From positions 1 to 28,636 of the forward strand of contig DATIFK010000079.1 of NCBI GenBank assembly GCA_035455265.1: 28,636 nt of DNA, in the 5' to 3' direction. Made by a program: the position numbers and the translations under genes. The notes under the pieces were generated by a model that made no database searches, was not told the origin of the DNA, and was given only the letters and a program-made list of their open reading frames with translations. The stretch's first letter is position 1. Each line of letters opens with the position of its first letter. The stretch comes from MGOM01 sp035455265 (GTDB lineage Bacteria; Chloroflexota; Anaerolineae; Anaerolineales; E44-bin32). Below are positions 7,909 through 15,620 of the stretch, one piece after another.

Positions 7909-8751
7909 ACGGACAATCGCTACCGGTATGTCACGCGTTCGGTCGAACGCGCCCTGAGTATCCTGCATCTGTTCATCCTCGGCGAGGCCGAGATCAGCCT
8001 CTCCGACATCAGCCACCGGGTGGGGCTGCATCAGAGCACGGTCTTCCGCCTGTTGGCCACGCTGAGCGCCGCCGGGTTCGTCGATCAGAACGCGCACACA
8101 GGGCGCTATCGCCTGGGTCCGGCTGCTCTGTCCATCGGCCAGGCCTTCCTGCGTCACAGTGACCTGAGGCAACTGGCCGAAGCGCCGTTGGCCCAGCTGC
8201 GCGACCGATCGGGCGAGACCGTCCACCTGGCGACGCTCCACGGCAAGGACGTGATCTACCTGGAGAAGCTGCCGGGGCTGCATCCGATCGGGCTGATGTC
8301 CTCCCGGGTCGGGGAGCGGGCGCCGGCCCACTGCACCGGGCTGGGCAAAGCCCTGTTGGCCCACGTGCCCGAGGAAGACGTCCGCGGGGAGTTCGCCAGC
8401 GGCTTGCGCAGCTATACGCCTCGGACGATCACCCGCATGGGCGCCTTCCTGCCCGAGTTGGCCAAGGTTCGGCAAGCCGGCTTCGCCGTCGACGACGAGG
8501 AACATGAACAGGGCGTCATGTGCGTTGCCGCGCCGGTTTTCGACTCGCATCGGGTCGTGGCCGCCATCAGTGTCGCCGGGCCGGCGGACCGAATCCGGGA
8601 AGGCATCCGCTCGCGCGACCTGACCGAGCAGGTGCTGACGGCGGCTCACGACATTTCGTCTCGCCTGGGCCGGGTCGCGGCCGGGCCTCCTCCGCCGGCG
8701 ACCGCCCCGCGGCCCGCCGCCCGGAAGAAGAAGGTTCGCGCTCGCAAGTAG
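7903..8751 (+). CDS. IclR-family transcriptional regulator
   Basis: A 282-residue protein. The N-terminal winged helix-turn-helix (about 12-70) starts with the typical SVERALSILHLF and includes ISLSDISHRVGLHQSTVFRLLATL and GRYRLGPAAL. The IclR effector domain follows (about 85-260) with VHLATLHGKDVIYLEKL, RAPAHCTGLGKALLA, and VMCVAAPVFDSHRVVAAISVAG. IclR proteins sense small organic acids or sugar-acid derivatives and control nearby catabolic genes (KdgR is a member). The last 20 or so residues are a Pro/Ala linker ending in a Lys/Arg-rich tail (KKKVRARK), which is unusual for the family and might add non-specific DNA contact. It is followed 53 bases later by the corrinoid protein gene on the same strand. 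It is the likely regulator of the cluster. Confidence 0.93.
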   Translation: MKTDNRYRYVTRSVERALSILHLFILGEAEISLSDISHRVGLHQSTVFRLLATLSAAGFVDQNAHTGRYRLGPAALSIGQAFLRHSDLRQLAEAPLAQLRDRSGETVHLATLHGKDVIYLEKLPGLHPIGLMSSRVGERAPAHCTGLGKALLAHVPEEDVRGEFASGLRSYTPRTITRMGAFLPELAKVRQAGFAVDDEEHEQGVMCVAAPVFDSHRVVAAISVAGPADRIREGIRSRDLTEQVLTAAHDISSRLGRVAAGPPPPATAPRPAARKKKVRARK

Positions 8752-8804
8752 AGGCGCCGTCCCGGGCGAGTCCTCCCGTCGCTTCGTGGTGCGAGAGGGA
8801 ACGT

Positions 8805-9443
8805 ATGCAGACCGAGATCGAACAAGTCTTCGAACACGTGGTCGGTGGGCGCCGGGACGACGTCGAAGCCGCCGTGCGGCGCGCGCTGCAGTCGGGAATC
8901 CCGGCCGAGGCCGTGCTGAAGAAGGGCCTGGTCGGCGCCATGGACGAAGTCGGGCGGCGCTTTGAGATCTGCGAGTTCTACGTGCCGGAGATGCTCGCCG
9001 CCGCTCGGGCGATGAAAGCAGGTCTGGCCCTTCTCAAAACGGACCTCGTCGCCGCCGCTCCGGCCGCCGGACCGCGGGTTGTCATGGGCACGGTCCAGGG
9101 CGACATGCACGACATTGGCAAGAGCCTGGTGGGCATGATGTTGGAGGGCGCCGGGCTGGAGGTCCACGATCTGGGGGTCGATGTCTCCCCGGCGCGCTTC
9201 GCCGAGGCGGTCGGGGATCTCAAGCCGACGGTGGTCGGCCTCTCCGCCTTGCTGACGACCACCATGGGCCAAATGCGTGCGACGATCGCCGCCATCGATC
9301 AGGCCGGCTTGCGCCGCGGGGTCAAGGTCATCGTCGGGGGTGCTCCGCTGACGGAGGCGTTCGCCCGCTCGATCGGGGCCGACGGAACGGCGCCGGATGC
9401 CAGTCGGGCCGTCACGCTCGTGCGAGGCCTGCTCTCGGCCTGA
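8805..9443 (+). CDS. Corrinoid (B12-binding) methyltransferase carrier protein
   Basis: 212 residues, ATG at 8805 with a GAGAGGGA ribosome-binding region. It has the two-domain layout of cognate corrinoid proteins (MtaC/MtbC/MttC type and methionine-synthase-like). An N-terminal helical cap (about 1-85) has GLVGAMDEVGRRFEICEFYVPEML. A Rossmann B12 domain carries GDMHDIGKS, where His102 is the lower cobalt ligand in the DxHxxG motif, then VVGLSALLTTTM and VIVGGAPLTEAFA. The protein would carry a methyl group on Co between two methyltransferases. The only methyltransferase-like partner here is the UroD-like protein at 15621; no MttB/MtaB-type protein and no RamA-like activase are in the window. 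It lies between the IclR gene and the promoter at 9493. Confidence 0.93.
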   Translation: MQTEIEQVFEHVVGGRRDDVEAAVRRALQSGIPAEAVLKKGLVGAMDEVGRRFEICEFYVPEMLAAARAMKAGLALLKTDLVAAAPAAGPRVVMGTVQGDMHDIGKSLVGMMLEGAGLEVHDLGVDVSPARFAEAVGDLKPTVVGLSALLTTTMGQMRATIAAIDQAGLRRGVKVIVGGAPLTEAFARSIGADGTAPDASRAVTLVRGLLSA

Positions 9444-9448
9444 CCAGC

Positions 9449-9486
9449 GGCCCCACCCGATCGGAGAGGGGCCCGACGCTTGCGTC
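9449..9486 (+). terminator. Hairpin(s) after the corrinoid gene
   Basis: GGCCCC (9449-9454) can pair with GGGGCC (9468-9473), and GACGC/GCGTC forms a small hairpin just downstream. No T-tract follows. Position between the corrinoid stop and the next promoter fits weak termination or mRNA processing. Confidence 0.3.
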
Positions 9487-9492
9487 CCGCGG

Positions 9493-9520
9493 TTGACAAA
9501 CGCCATCGACCTGCTGTAAC
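9493..9520 (+). promoter_or_regulatory. Promoter for the KDG kinase operon
   Basis: TTGACA (9493-9498) with 16 bases to TGTAAC (9515-9520; 4/6 match). Transcription would start near 9527, leaving a leader of about 140 bases before the ATG at 9670. The surrounding stretch is locally AT-richer than the rest of the region. Confidence 0.55.
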
Positions 9521-9542
9521 CTTTTTACTAGACAAAGGAGTG

Positions 9543-9557
9543 TTTCACTGTGTGAAA
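9543..9557. promoter_or_regulatory. Perfect 15-bp palindrome TTTCACTGTGTGAAA, probable operator
   Basis: TTTCAC (9543-9548), spacer TGT, GTGAAA (9552-9557). It is centred about 22 bases after the predicted transcription start, a position where a bound repressor would act as a roadblock. The half-site TTTCA/TGAAA is shared with the inverted repeat over the IclR promoter, so the IclR protein is the natural candidate to bind both (inference). Confidence 0.55.
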
Positions 9558-9669
9558 TCGCCTCGGCCAAGTCGCCGGGGCGATCGGGGCTGTCGTGGGG
9601 TGCCAGACTCCCGGCGGGTAGGACGCCTCTCGGCGACGAGGGGCCGATTCCCATCAGAGGAGACCTCGC

Positions 9670-10653
9670 ATGACAGACGTCGTCACTTTCGGCGAGTGCA
9701 TGCTCCGCCTCTCGCCGCCGGATTTCCAACGCCTCGAGCAGGCAACTCAACTGAACATGGCCGTCGGAGGCTCCGAACTGAACGTCGCCGCCGGCGTGGC
9801 CCGCCTGGGCCTAAGTGCGGCGTGGGTCAGTCGGCTGCCGGACAACCCCCTGGGGCGGATGGTGCGCAACAAGGCGCGCGAGATGGGCGTCGACACCTCG
9901 CACCTGCTGTGGACCAAGGACGATCGCCTCGGCGTCTACTTCGTCGAATACGGTGCCTCGCCGCGCGCCAGCAGCGTGCTGTACGACCGCTCCCACTCGG
10001 CCATCTCGAAGATCCAGCCCGGAGAAGTCGCATGGGACGAGGTCTTCCAGGGTTGCCGCCTCTTCCACGTCAGCGGGATCACGCCCGCCCTCAGCGACAG
10101 CGCCGCCGCGGTTACAGCCGAGGCGATCGGCGCGGCGAAGGCCGCCGGTGCTCAGATCAGCTATGACCTGAACTATCGGGCCAAGCTGTGGACCCAGGAG
10201 AAGGCTCGCCGCGTGCAATCTCCCTTCATGGCCGATGTGGACATCCTGATGACGACCGAGGAGGACACCGAGCGGGTCTTCGGCATCACCGGCGGCGACT
10301 ACCGTGAGGTGGCCAAGGCCCTGGCGGACCAATTCGAGCTGCGGGTGGTCGTCATCACCCTGCGCGGGACGCCCTCCGTTTGGAGAAACACCTGGTCGGC
10401 GCTGGCCTATTCCCAGGGAACGTACTACGACGATGTGACCTACGAGGTGGAAGTCGTCGATCGCGTCGGCTCGGGGGATACCTTCAGCGCCGGCTTCCTG
10501 TACGGATACCTGACGAAGGACATTCCGCGTGGTCTGAAGGTCGGCAACGCCTTTGCGGCCCTCAAGCACTCCTCGTGGAGCGACTTCAACTGGTCGACGC
10601 TGGAGGAGACCGAAGCCCTCATCCGGGGAAGCGGGCTGCGGATCGTCCGCTAG
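9670..10653 (+). CDS. kdgK: 2-keto-3-deoxygluconate kinase (PfkB family)
   Basis: 327 residues, ATG at 9670 with AGAGGAG 8 bases upstream. PfkB sugar-kinase fold: N-terminal GGSELNVAAGVARLG (GG at 33-34), and the C-terminal signature DRVGSGDTFSAGF with catalytic base Asp270. KDG-kinase hallmarks support the subfamily: SVLYDRSHSA in the substrate lid region and DLNYRAKLW (166-174), as in bacterial and archaeal KdgK. It would phosphorylate 2-keto-3-deoxygluconate (possibly also the galactonate epimer) to KDPG in the cytoplasm. The aldolase gene for that product follows after 9 bases. No sugar-acid dehydratase that would make KDG is in the window. First gene after the promoter at 9493 and probably the head of the long operon. 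Confidence 0.9.
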   Translation: MTDVVTFGECMLRLSPPDFQRLEQATQLNMAVGGSELNVAAGVARLGLSAAWVSRLPDNPLGRMVRNKAREMGVDTSHLLWTKDDRLGVYFVEYGASPRASSVLYDRSHSAISKIQPGEVAWDEVFQGCRLFHVSGITPALSDSAAAVTAEAIGAAKAAGAQISYDLNYRAKLWTQEKARRVQSPFMADVDILMTTEEDTERVFGITGGDYREVAKALADQFELRVVVITLRGTPSVWRNTWSALAYSQGTYYDDVTYEVEVVDRVGSGDTFSAGFLYGYLTKDIPRGLKVGNAFAALKHSSWSDFNWSTLEETEALIRGSGLRIVR

Positions 10654-10662
10654 GAGAAAGGC

Positions 10663-11307
10663 ATGGCGCCCCTACCACACGCCCAATGGATCGAGCAGAC
10701 CGGGCTGATCGCCATCGTTCGGCTGGACAGCTCGGCCGAACTGATCGATGCGGCCCGGGCCATCGCCGCCGGTGGGGTTTCCATCATCGAATTCACGCTG
10801 ACGACACCCGGCGCTTTGCAGACGATCGAAGAATCTTCACGCGAGCTGGGCGGCCAGGTTTTGATCGGCGCCGGCACGGTCCTGGATGCGGAGACCGCCC
10901 GCGCCGCGATCCTGGCCGGAGCAGAGTTCGTCGTTGCACCGACCCTGAATCCCGATGTCATCCAGATGTGCCGGCGCTACGGCAAGGTGGTCATCCCGGG
11001 AGCCTACACCCCGACCGAGATCCTGCAGGCCTGGGAGCTGGGGGCCGATTTCGTCAAGGTCTTCCCAGCCGAAGTCGGCGGCCCGGCCTTCATCAAGGCC
11101 GTGCGGGCCCCGCTCCCGCAGGTCAAGATGATCGCCGTGGGCGGGGTTTCGCTGGAGACCGCCGGGGCGTTCATCCGCGCCGGAGCCGTCGCGCTGGGCG
11201 TCGGATCGAATCTGGTCAACAAGAAGGCGGTCGCCGAGCGCCGCTTCGACCAACTGACGGCCACGGCGAAGGCGCTCAGCCAGGCGGTCCAAGAGGCAAG
11301 ATCATGA
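10663..11307 (+). CDS. eda: KDPG / 2-keto-4-hydroxyglutarate aldolase
   Basis: 214 residues, ATG at 10663 after an AGGAGAAAGG region. Class I aldolase TIM barrel: IIEFTLTTPGAL with catalytic Glu43, VLIGAGTVLD, FVVAPTLNPDVI, VIPGAYTPTEIL, and DFVKVFPAE with Schiff-base Lys132, then IAVGGVSLE and a phosphate-binding end (VGSNLV). It would split KDPG to pyruvate and glyceraldehyde-3-phosphate. Glu43 is followed by FTLTT; the Arg of the E. coli VTLRT motif is Thr here, as in a number of relatives, so aldol substrate range could be broader. The stop overlaps the next start (ATGA at 11304-11307), indicating translational coupling. Confidence 0.93.
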   Translation: MAPLPHAQWIEQTGLIAIVRLDSSAELIDAARAIAAGGVSIIEFTLTTPGALQTIEESSRELGGQVLIGAGTVLDAETARAAILAGAEFVVAPTLNPDVIQMCRRYGKVVIPGAYTPTEILQAWELGADFVKVFPAEVGGPAFIKAVRAPLPQVKMIAVGGVSLETAGAFIRAGAVALGVGSNLVNKKAVAERRFDQLTATAKALSQAVQEARS

Positions 11308-11618
11308 TCGAGCGCCACGTTGTCTTCCATCTTCAGCCGGGGGCGGCCCAGGCGTTCGACTCGTTCTTTCAGTCTTCGTACGGGCCGGCGCTGGCACACC
11401 AGCCCGGGTTTTTCGGCGCGGAGCTTCTGCGGCCGCAAGACGACTCCGAGACTCTCGTTCTGGTGCTGAGATTCTCCGGTGTGGATGCGGCCCAGGCCTG
11501 GCGCGAGAGCGCCAAGCACAAGGAGCTGTCTCCGCGACTCAAGGAGCTCTACCAAAGCAGCGACGTGCGAGTCCACGACGTCCTGGCGGTCCAACCGGGA
11601 CCAGGACCCTCCTTGTGA
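11304..11618 (+). CDS. Small dimeric alpha/beta-barrel protein (ABM/Dabb-like)
   Basis: 104 residues, starting in an ATGA overlap with the aldolase stop. The pattern fits a ferredoxin-like alpha+beta barrel as in antibiotic-biosynthesis-monooxygenase or stress-responsive barrel families: a first strand MIERHVVFHLQPG, helix AFDSFFQSSYGPALAHQ, strand FFGAELLRPQDDSETLVLVLRF, helix around AAQAWRESAKHKELSPRL, and strand VRVHDVLAV. No catalytic motif can be named. It is one of four small proteins of this general fold in the window (also 17622, 17975 and 26601). Function unknown; its position suggests a role in the same pathway, for example handling a reactive intermediate. Confidence 0.72.
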   Translation: MIERHVVFHLQPGAAQAFDSFFQSSYGPALAHQPGFFGAELLRPQDDSETLVLVLRFSGVDAAQAWRESAKHKELSPRLKELYQSSDVRVHDVLAVQPGPGPSL

Positions 11619-11663
11619 GCGGCCGACCGGTCTGAGTCGGTCGGGGTATCGGACGGAGGACGG

Positions 11664-12809
11664 ATGCCGACATTCCAGCTTTCCCAGGCGGACATCGAAC
11701 CGTTGCTGGAGGGTCTGGCCGTCTTCGGGACGGGCGGAGGAGGCTCTCCGGCGTGGGGAAAGGCCATCCTGGAGAACGACTTCGCTCGTGGACGGACTCA
11801 CAGGTTGATCGATCTGGAGGATGTCTCCGACGAGGCCACCGTCGTCAGCGGCGGCATCATGGGGTCGGTCAAGGTGCTCGAGAAGATGGGCACCGAGAAC
11901 GTCATGCGTCACTGGGAAGAGCGCTTCGAGCTGCTCGAGGTCAACCGCGTGATGCAGGCGCTGCTCGGCCGGCCGATCGATCACGTCGTCCCGTTCGAGG
12001 TCGGTGGGCTCAACGCGCCGGTCGTGCTCTCGCTCGGGGCCCGCATGGGTGTGCCGGTGATCGACGGTGATGCCCTGGGCCGCTCGGCGCCTGAAACGCA
12101 GATGACCTCCTTCATCGGCCACGGCGTCGCCCTCACGCCGATGCCGTTGATCGATTTCAACGGCAACGTCGTCGTGGTTCAGTCGGCGGCGGATCCCACC
12201 TACCCGGACCAACTGGGTCGCTGGGTGGTGACCAACGGCGGCGGGTTGGGGGCGAACCATCACTATCCCATGACCGGCCGGCAGGCGAAAACGGCCGTGA
12301 TCCCCAACACCGTTTCCGCCTCGCTGGCCCTGGGGCGCGCCGTGTTGCGGGCCCGGGCCCAGGGCGAGGATCCGGTTCAGACCGTCGCCGGACAAGTGGG
12401 CGGCGTCCTCCTCCACGCGGGCGAGATCACCGCCATGGCCGAAGAGGAGAGCATGGGTTTCTATTACACCACCGCTAGGATTCAGGGCAGTGGGCGGTTC
12501 GCCGGTCAGCAGGCCGATCTGGTGATCAAGAACGAAACCATGATGCTGTCCATCAATGGTGAGCCCAAGGCCTACTTCCCCGATTTGATCCTTCTGTTGG
12601 AGCCGGGCACCGGGAGAGGGCTGATGAGTATCGAGCTTCGCCTTGGCAGCCAGGTCTCGCTGGTGGGGCTGCCCTGTCACCCGCGGTTGCGCGAGGCCGC
12701 CCTATCTTCCGAGGGGCAACGCGCCTTCAGTCCGGCCCGCTACGGTCGGGCACGGGAGGTCTATCGCCCCATTGAGAGTCTGGTTCCGGAACTGGCCGCG
12801 CCCGGATGA
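11664..12809 (+). CDS. DUF917 / S-methyl-thiohydantoin desulfurase-like protein
   Basis: 381 residues, ATG at 11664 with GGACGGAGGA upstream. It fits the DUF917 family (renamed S-Me-THD N- and C-terminal domains after a thiohydantoin desulfurase of ergothioneine breakdown). Landmarks are the N-terminal FGTGGGGSP (Gly-rich loop 22-27), VSGGIMGS, a PFEVGGLNAPV segment, VPVIDGDALGRSAPETQM, and the C-terminal LVIKNETMMLSINGEPKAYFPDLI. Relatives are often encoded beside hydantoinase subunits and hydantoin racemases, and a racemase-family gene lies about 4 kb downstream here. The family name is well supported. The reaction is not: substrates could be a hydantoin, thiohydantoin or another amide-like ring. 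It lies 45 bases after the small barrel gene and 46 before the FeS gene. Confidence 0.83.
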   Translation: MPTFQLSQADIEPLLEGLAVFGTGGGGSPAWGKAILENDFARGRTHRLIDLEDVSDEATVVSGGIMGSVKVLEKMGTENVMRHWEERFELLEVNRVMQALLGRPIDHVVPFEVGGLNAPVVLSLGARMGVPVIDGDALGRSAPETQMTSFIGHGVALTPMPLIDFNGNVVVVQSAADPTYPDQLGRWVVTNGGGLGANHHYPMTGRQAKTAVIPNTVSASLALGRAVLRARAQGEDPVQTVAGQVGGVLLHAGEITAMAEEESMGFYYTTARIQGSGRFAGQQADLVIKNETMMLSINGEPKAYFPDLILLLEPGTGRGLMSIELRLGSQVSLVGLPCHPRLREAALSSEGQRAFSPARYGRAREVYRPIESLVPELAAPG

Positions 12810-12855
12810 ACGGCGCGCCCATCCCGGAAGGAACTGCCTGCGACAAGGCGACCCC

Positions 12856-13389
12856 ATGGACCCAACAAGCCTGACCATCGAATCGGCCCGATGCACCGCC
12901 TGCATGGCCTGTGAGCTGGCGTGCTCGTTCACCAAGGAGGGTTTCTTCTCCCCGGCGTTCTCGCGGATCAAGGTCATGCAAGTCTACGAGCTCGGCGTGA
13001 ACGCGCCCATTGTCTGCGTCCACTGCGCCGACGCGCCGTGCCTGGCGAGCTGTCCCAGCGAAGCGATGGTGCGGGACGAAACGCGGGGGGTGGTATCCAT
13101 CATGGCTGAGCGTTGCTCGGCGTGCGGCGAGTGCGTCGAGGCTTGCCCCTACGGCGCCGTGCACATCCCGCCCGGGCAGGAGCTGGCGGTTCTGTGCGAT
13201 CTGTGTGAAGGCGAGCCGGCCTGTGCCGCCTCGTGCCTGTACGGCGCCTTGCGCTACGACCGGCAACCGGAAGCCGTCTACGGTTCCCTGGGCGTGGAGA
13301 CGCACGGGTTGGGCCTGACGCAAAAACGCTGGCGCGTCGCCGAAGCTTTGGCACAGCGCGTCGGGAAGACCCGCGAGGCGAAGGCATGA
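12856..13389 (+). CDS. Four-cluster [4Fe-4S] electron-transfer protein (AorA/HycB-like)
   Basis: 177 residues. ATG 12856 is chosen because the first Cys motif follows at residue 13; the frame extends upstream into the DUF917 gene without similarity. Sixteen cysteines fall into four groups: 13/16/19/23, 54/57/62/66, 87/90/93/97 and 114/117/123/127. This is the arrangement of DmsB/HycB-type ferredoxin subunits carrying four [4Fe-4S] clusters. No signal peptide is seen, so it is cytoplasmic. Its stop overlaps the AOR start (ATGA at 13386-13389), which makes it the likely electron acceptor of that enzyme, as AorA is for the Aromatoleum AOR. No FAD/NAD-binding AorC-like subunit is present, so the next electron carrier is unknown. 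Confidence 0.9.
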   Translation: MDPTSLTIESARCTACMACELACSFTKEGFFSPAFSRIKVMQVYELGVNAPIVCVHCADAPCLASCPSEAMVRDETRGVVSIMAERCSACGECVEACPYGAVHIPPGQELAVLCDLCEGEPACAASCLYGALRYDRQPEAVYGSLGVETHGLGLTQKRWRVAEALAQRVGKTREAKA

Positions 13390-15293
13390 TCCGGTCTCTC
13401 GCTCCCCAGCGGATTCTCAACGTCGATTTGACCCGTGGCGACACCCGGGTGGAGCTCGTACCCGAAGAAGACGTCATCAAATTCCTGGGTGGGCGCGGGA
13501 TCGCGGCCAAGCTGCTCTTCCAACGTGTCCCGGGAGGATCGGATCCGCTCGGCCCGGACAATGCCTTGATCATCGGAACCGGGACGCTCACCGGCACCGG
13601 CGCGCCCTCCTCCGGGCGTACCTCTATGCTGTGCAAGAGTCCCCTGACCGGGCTCTACCTCAAGGTCAGCGTGGGCGGCCATCTGGGCGCGGAACTGCGC
13701 TATGCCGGCTGGGACTACCTGGTGATCACAGGCAAGTCGCCCCAGCCGGTCTACCTGTCGATCACCGACGACCGCGTCGAAATCAAACCCGCAAGCCACC
13801 TTTGGGGCCAGGGGACGCGGCAGGCCGATGCTCGTCTCAAGGAGGAGTTGGGCGACCCCACTCTGCAGACGGCGGTCATCGGGCCGGCCGGCGAGAACGG
13901 GGTCTTGTTCTCGGCCATCCTGTGCTCCCGCTTCAACGGCGCCTCACGGGGAGGTATCGGCGCCGTCATGGGCTCCAAGAAGCTCAAGGCGATCACCGTT
14001 CAGGGCCATGGGGGTTTGCGAGTCTCCGAGGGAGAGCCCTTCCACCGCCTGGCCGACGCCATGCGTCACGAGCTGGCCAAGGACTCGGGCACCGAGAGCC
14101 TCTACAACTGGGGTACGTCGGGCTCCATCCCCGGCTTGAACGAAATGGGGATGCTGGCCGCGCGCAACTTCTCTCAGGTGACACTCGAGGGCGCGGATCA
14201 GTTGAGCGGCCAGCACATGCTGGATGACGGCTACCTCATCGGACGCGAGTCGTGCTTCTCCTGCTCCACCGCCTGCCACCGCTTCGTGCGCAGCCTGGAG
14301 CATCGCTGGGGCGAGGTGCTGGACTCCGGCCCGGAACTGGAGACGGTCCTGGCGCTGGGCTCCGAGTGCGGCATCGTCGACACCGAGTCGGCGCTGGTGG
14401 CCAATCAACTGTGCAACGACTTGGGCATGGACACGATCTCGGCCGGCCACGCGATCTCGTGGGCCATGGAGTCGTTCGAGCGCGAGGTGATCAGCAGCCT
14501 GGACACGGACGGGCTCGAGCTCCGCTTCGGCAACGCCGCGGCCGTCCATGAGGCGCTGCGGCGCATCGCCTATCGAGAAGGCAAGCTGGGCGACCTGCTG
14601 GCGCAAGGCACGCGCCGGGCGGCGGACCGCGTCGGCCAGGGTTCGCACCGCTGGGCGATCCAGGCCAAGGGCCTGGAGCAGTCGGCGGTCGACACCCGCA
14701 TGGCCAAGGGCTACGCGCTGGCGTTCGCCGTCAACCCGCGCGGGCCGGACCACCTGATGACGGAAACCTTCGCCGAGTTCGGACTGAGCAAGGAAGCGCG
14801 GGAGGTGATCCGCACCATCACCGGCGACGAGAAGTACGCCGATCCGCATCTGACCGAGAAGCGGGCCGAGATCGTGCGCTGGCACGAAGATGTGTACGGC
14901 GCCTCGGAGGCCCTCGGCTTCTGCGTGTTCACCTCGACGGCCGCTTTCGCCGTCAATCCGCGGAACATGGCGCAGCTGATGGCCCACGCTCTGGGAACGC
15001 CGTTCGACGAGGAACAGCTGATGCTGGGCGGCCGGCGCATGGTCACCATCGAGCGCTGCTTCAACGCCCGCGAGGGAGCCCGCCGTGCCGACGATCGCCT
15101 GCCCTGGCGGATGATGAACGAACGAGTACCGGCGGGCCCCAACCAGGGAATGATCACCGATCAAGCCATGCTGGACGGTCTGCTGAACCAGTACTACGCG
15201 ATGCACGGATGGGACGCGGCGACGGGGATCCCTCGCGCCGAGACGCTCGAAACGCTCGGCCTGCTCGACGTGTGCGGCGACGTGGCGGGTTGA
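13386..15293 (+). CDS. Tungsten-containing aldehyde:ferredoxin oxidoreductase
   Basis: 635 residues, ATG at 13386 overlapping the FeS stop. Domain 1 (about 1-210) shows AOR landmarks: ILNVDLTRG, FLGGRGIAAKLLF, GTGTLTGTGAPSSGRT, LKVSVGGHLGAELRYAG, YLVITGKS and GPAGENGVLFSAI. The [4Fe-4S] ligands are Cys290, Cys293 and Cys297 (CFSCSTAC) plus Cys513 (GFCVF), matching the spacing in Pyrococcus AOR. Pterin-side motifs include GPELETVLALGSECGI and KGLEQSAVDTRMAKGYAL. The enzyme would oxidise an aldehyde to a carboxylate, or run in reverse with low-potential electrons. Flanked by a FeS protein gene and, 3 bases after its stop, a MoaD-like gene. Substrate is not determinable; an aldose or deoxysugar aldehyde would fit the Entner-Doudoroff neighbours. 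Confidence 0.94.
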   Translation: MIRSLAPQRILNVDLTRGDTRVELVPEEDVIKFLGGRGIAAKLLFQRVPGGSDPLGPDNALIIGTGTLTGTGAPSSGRTSMLCKSPLTGLYLKVSVGGHLGAELRYAGWDYLVITGKSPQPVYLSITDDRVEIKPASHLWGQGTRQADARLKEELGDPTLQTAVIGPAGENGVLFSAILCSRFNGASRGGIGAVMGSKKLKAITVQGHGGLRVSEGEPFHRLADAMRHELAKDSGTESLYNWGTSGSIPGLNEMGMLAARNFSQVTLEGADQLSGQHMLDDGYLIGRESCFSCSTACHRFVRSLEHRWGEVLDSGPELETVLALGSECGIVDTESALVANQLCNDLGMDTISAGHAISWAMESFEREVISSLDTDGLELRFGNAAAVHEALRRIAYREGKLGDLLAQGTRRAADRVGQGSHRWAIQAKGLEQSAVDTRMAKGYALAFAVNPRGPDHLMTETFAEFGLSKEAREVIRTITGDEKYADPHLTEKRAEIVRWHEDVYGASEALGFCVFTSTAAFAVNPRNMAQLMAHALGTPFDEEQLMLGGRRMVTIERCFNAREGARRADDRLPWRMMNERVPAGPNQGMITDQAMLDGLLNQYYAMHGWDAATGIPRAETLETLGLLDVCGDVAG

Positions 15294-15296
15294 GGG

Positions 15297-15584
15297 ATGG
15301 AGCGGACCGCGGGCATCCAGGTCATCGTGCGGACGTTCGGCCTACGTGGCCGCGACTCCAGCCTGACCCGGATGCCCACAGGGCTCTCCGCCGGGACGAC
15401 CGTCGGCGATCTGCTGGCTCACCTTCGCACGCGGGCGCGGCCCGGTGACAGGCTGGCCTCCGTCCAAAGCGACACGTTGCTGGTGCTGGTCAACGGCCGA
15501 CCGATCCAGTATCTGAGCGGCTGGGAGACCGTGCTGCGCGATGGCGACGAGATCACCTGCATGTTGAAGACCGCCGGTGGCTGA
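15297..15584 (+). CDS. MoaD/ThiS-like sulfur-carrier protein
   Basis: 95 residues with a beta-grasp pattern (IQVIVRTFGLRG, LSAGTTVGDLLAHL, LLVLVNGRPI, VLRDGDEITCML) and a C-terminal Gly-Gly, the residue thiocarboxylated in MoaD and ThiS. The gene starts 3 bases after the AOR stop. Dedicated MoaD-like genes next to AOR genes are known and are thought to supply sulfur for the tungstopterin. The short N-terminal extension (about 8 residues) is unremarkable. No MoaE or ThiF/MoeB partner is present in the window. Confidence 0.88.
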   Translation: MERTAGIQVIVRTFGLRGRDSSLTRMPTGLSAGTTVGDLLAHLRTRARPGDRLASVQSDTLLVLVNGRPIQYLSGWETVLRDGDEITCMLKTAGG

Positions 15585-15620
15585 CGGGTCGGTAGAGGCA
15601 GACGGGTGGACGTGGAGCGC

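Noticed and set aside
8805..9443. Pyrrolysine-type methylamine methyltransferase system
   Set aside because: There is no MttB/MtbB/MtmB-like gene and no in-frame TAG read-through candidate next to the corrinoid gene.
9558..9669. Cobalamin riboswitch in the KDG kinase leader
   Set aside because: The conserved B12 box was not found and the possible pairings are short and local.
11004..12680. 558-codon minus-strand open frame
   Set aside because: Antisense to the aldolase, small barrel and DUF917 genes, each of which has clear family motifs and ribosome-binding sites.
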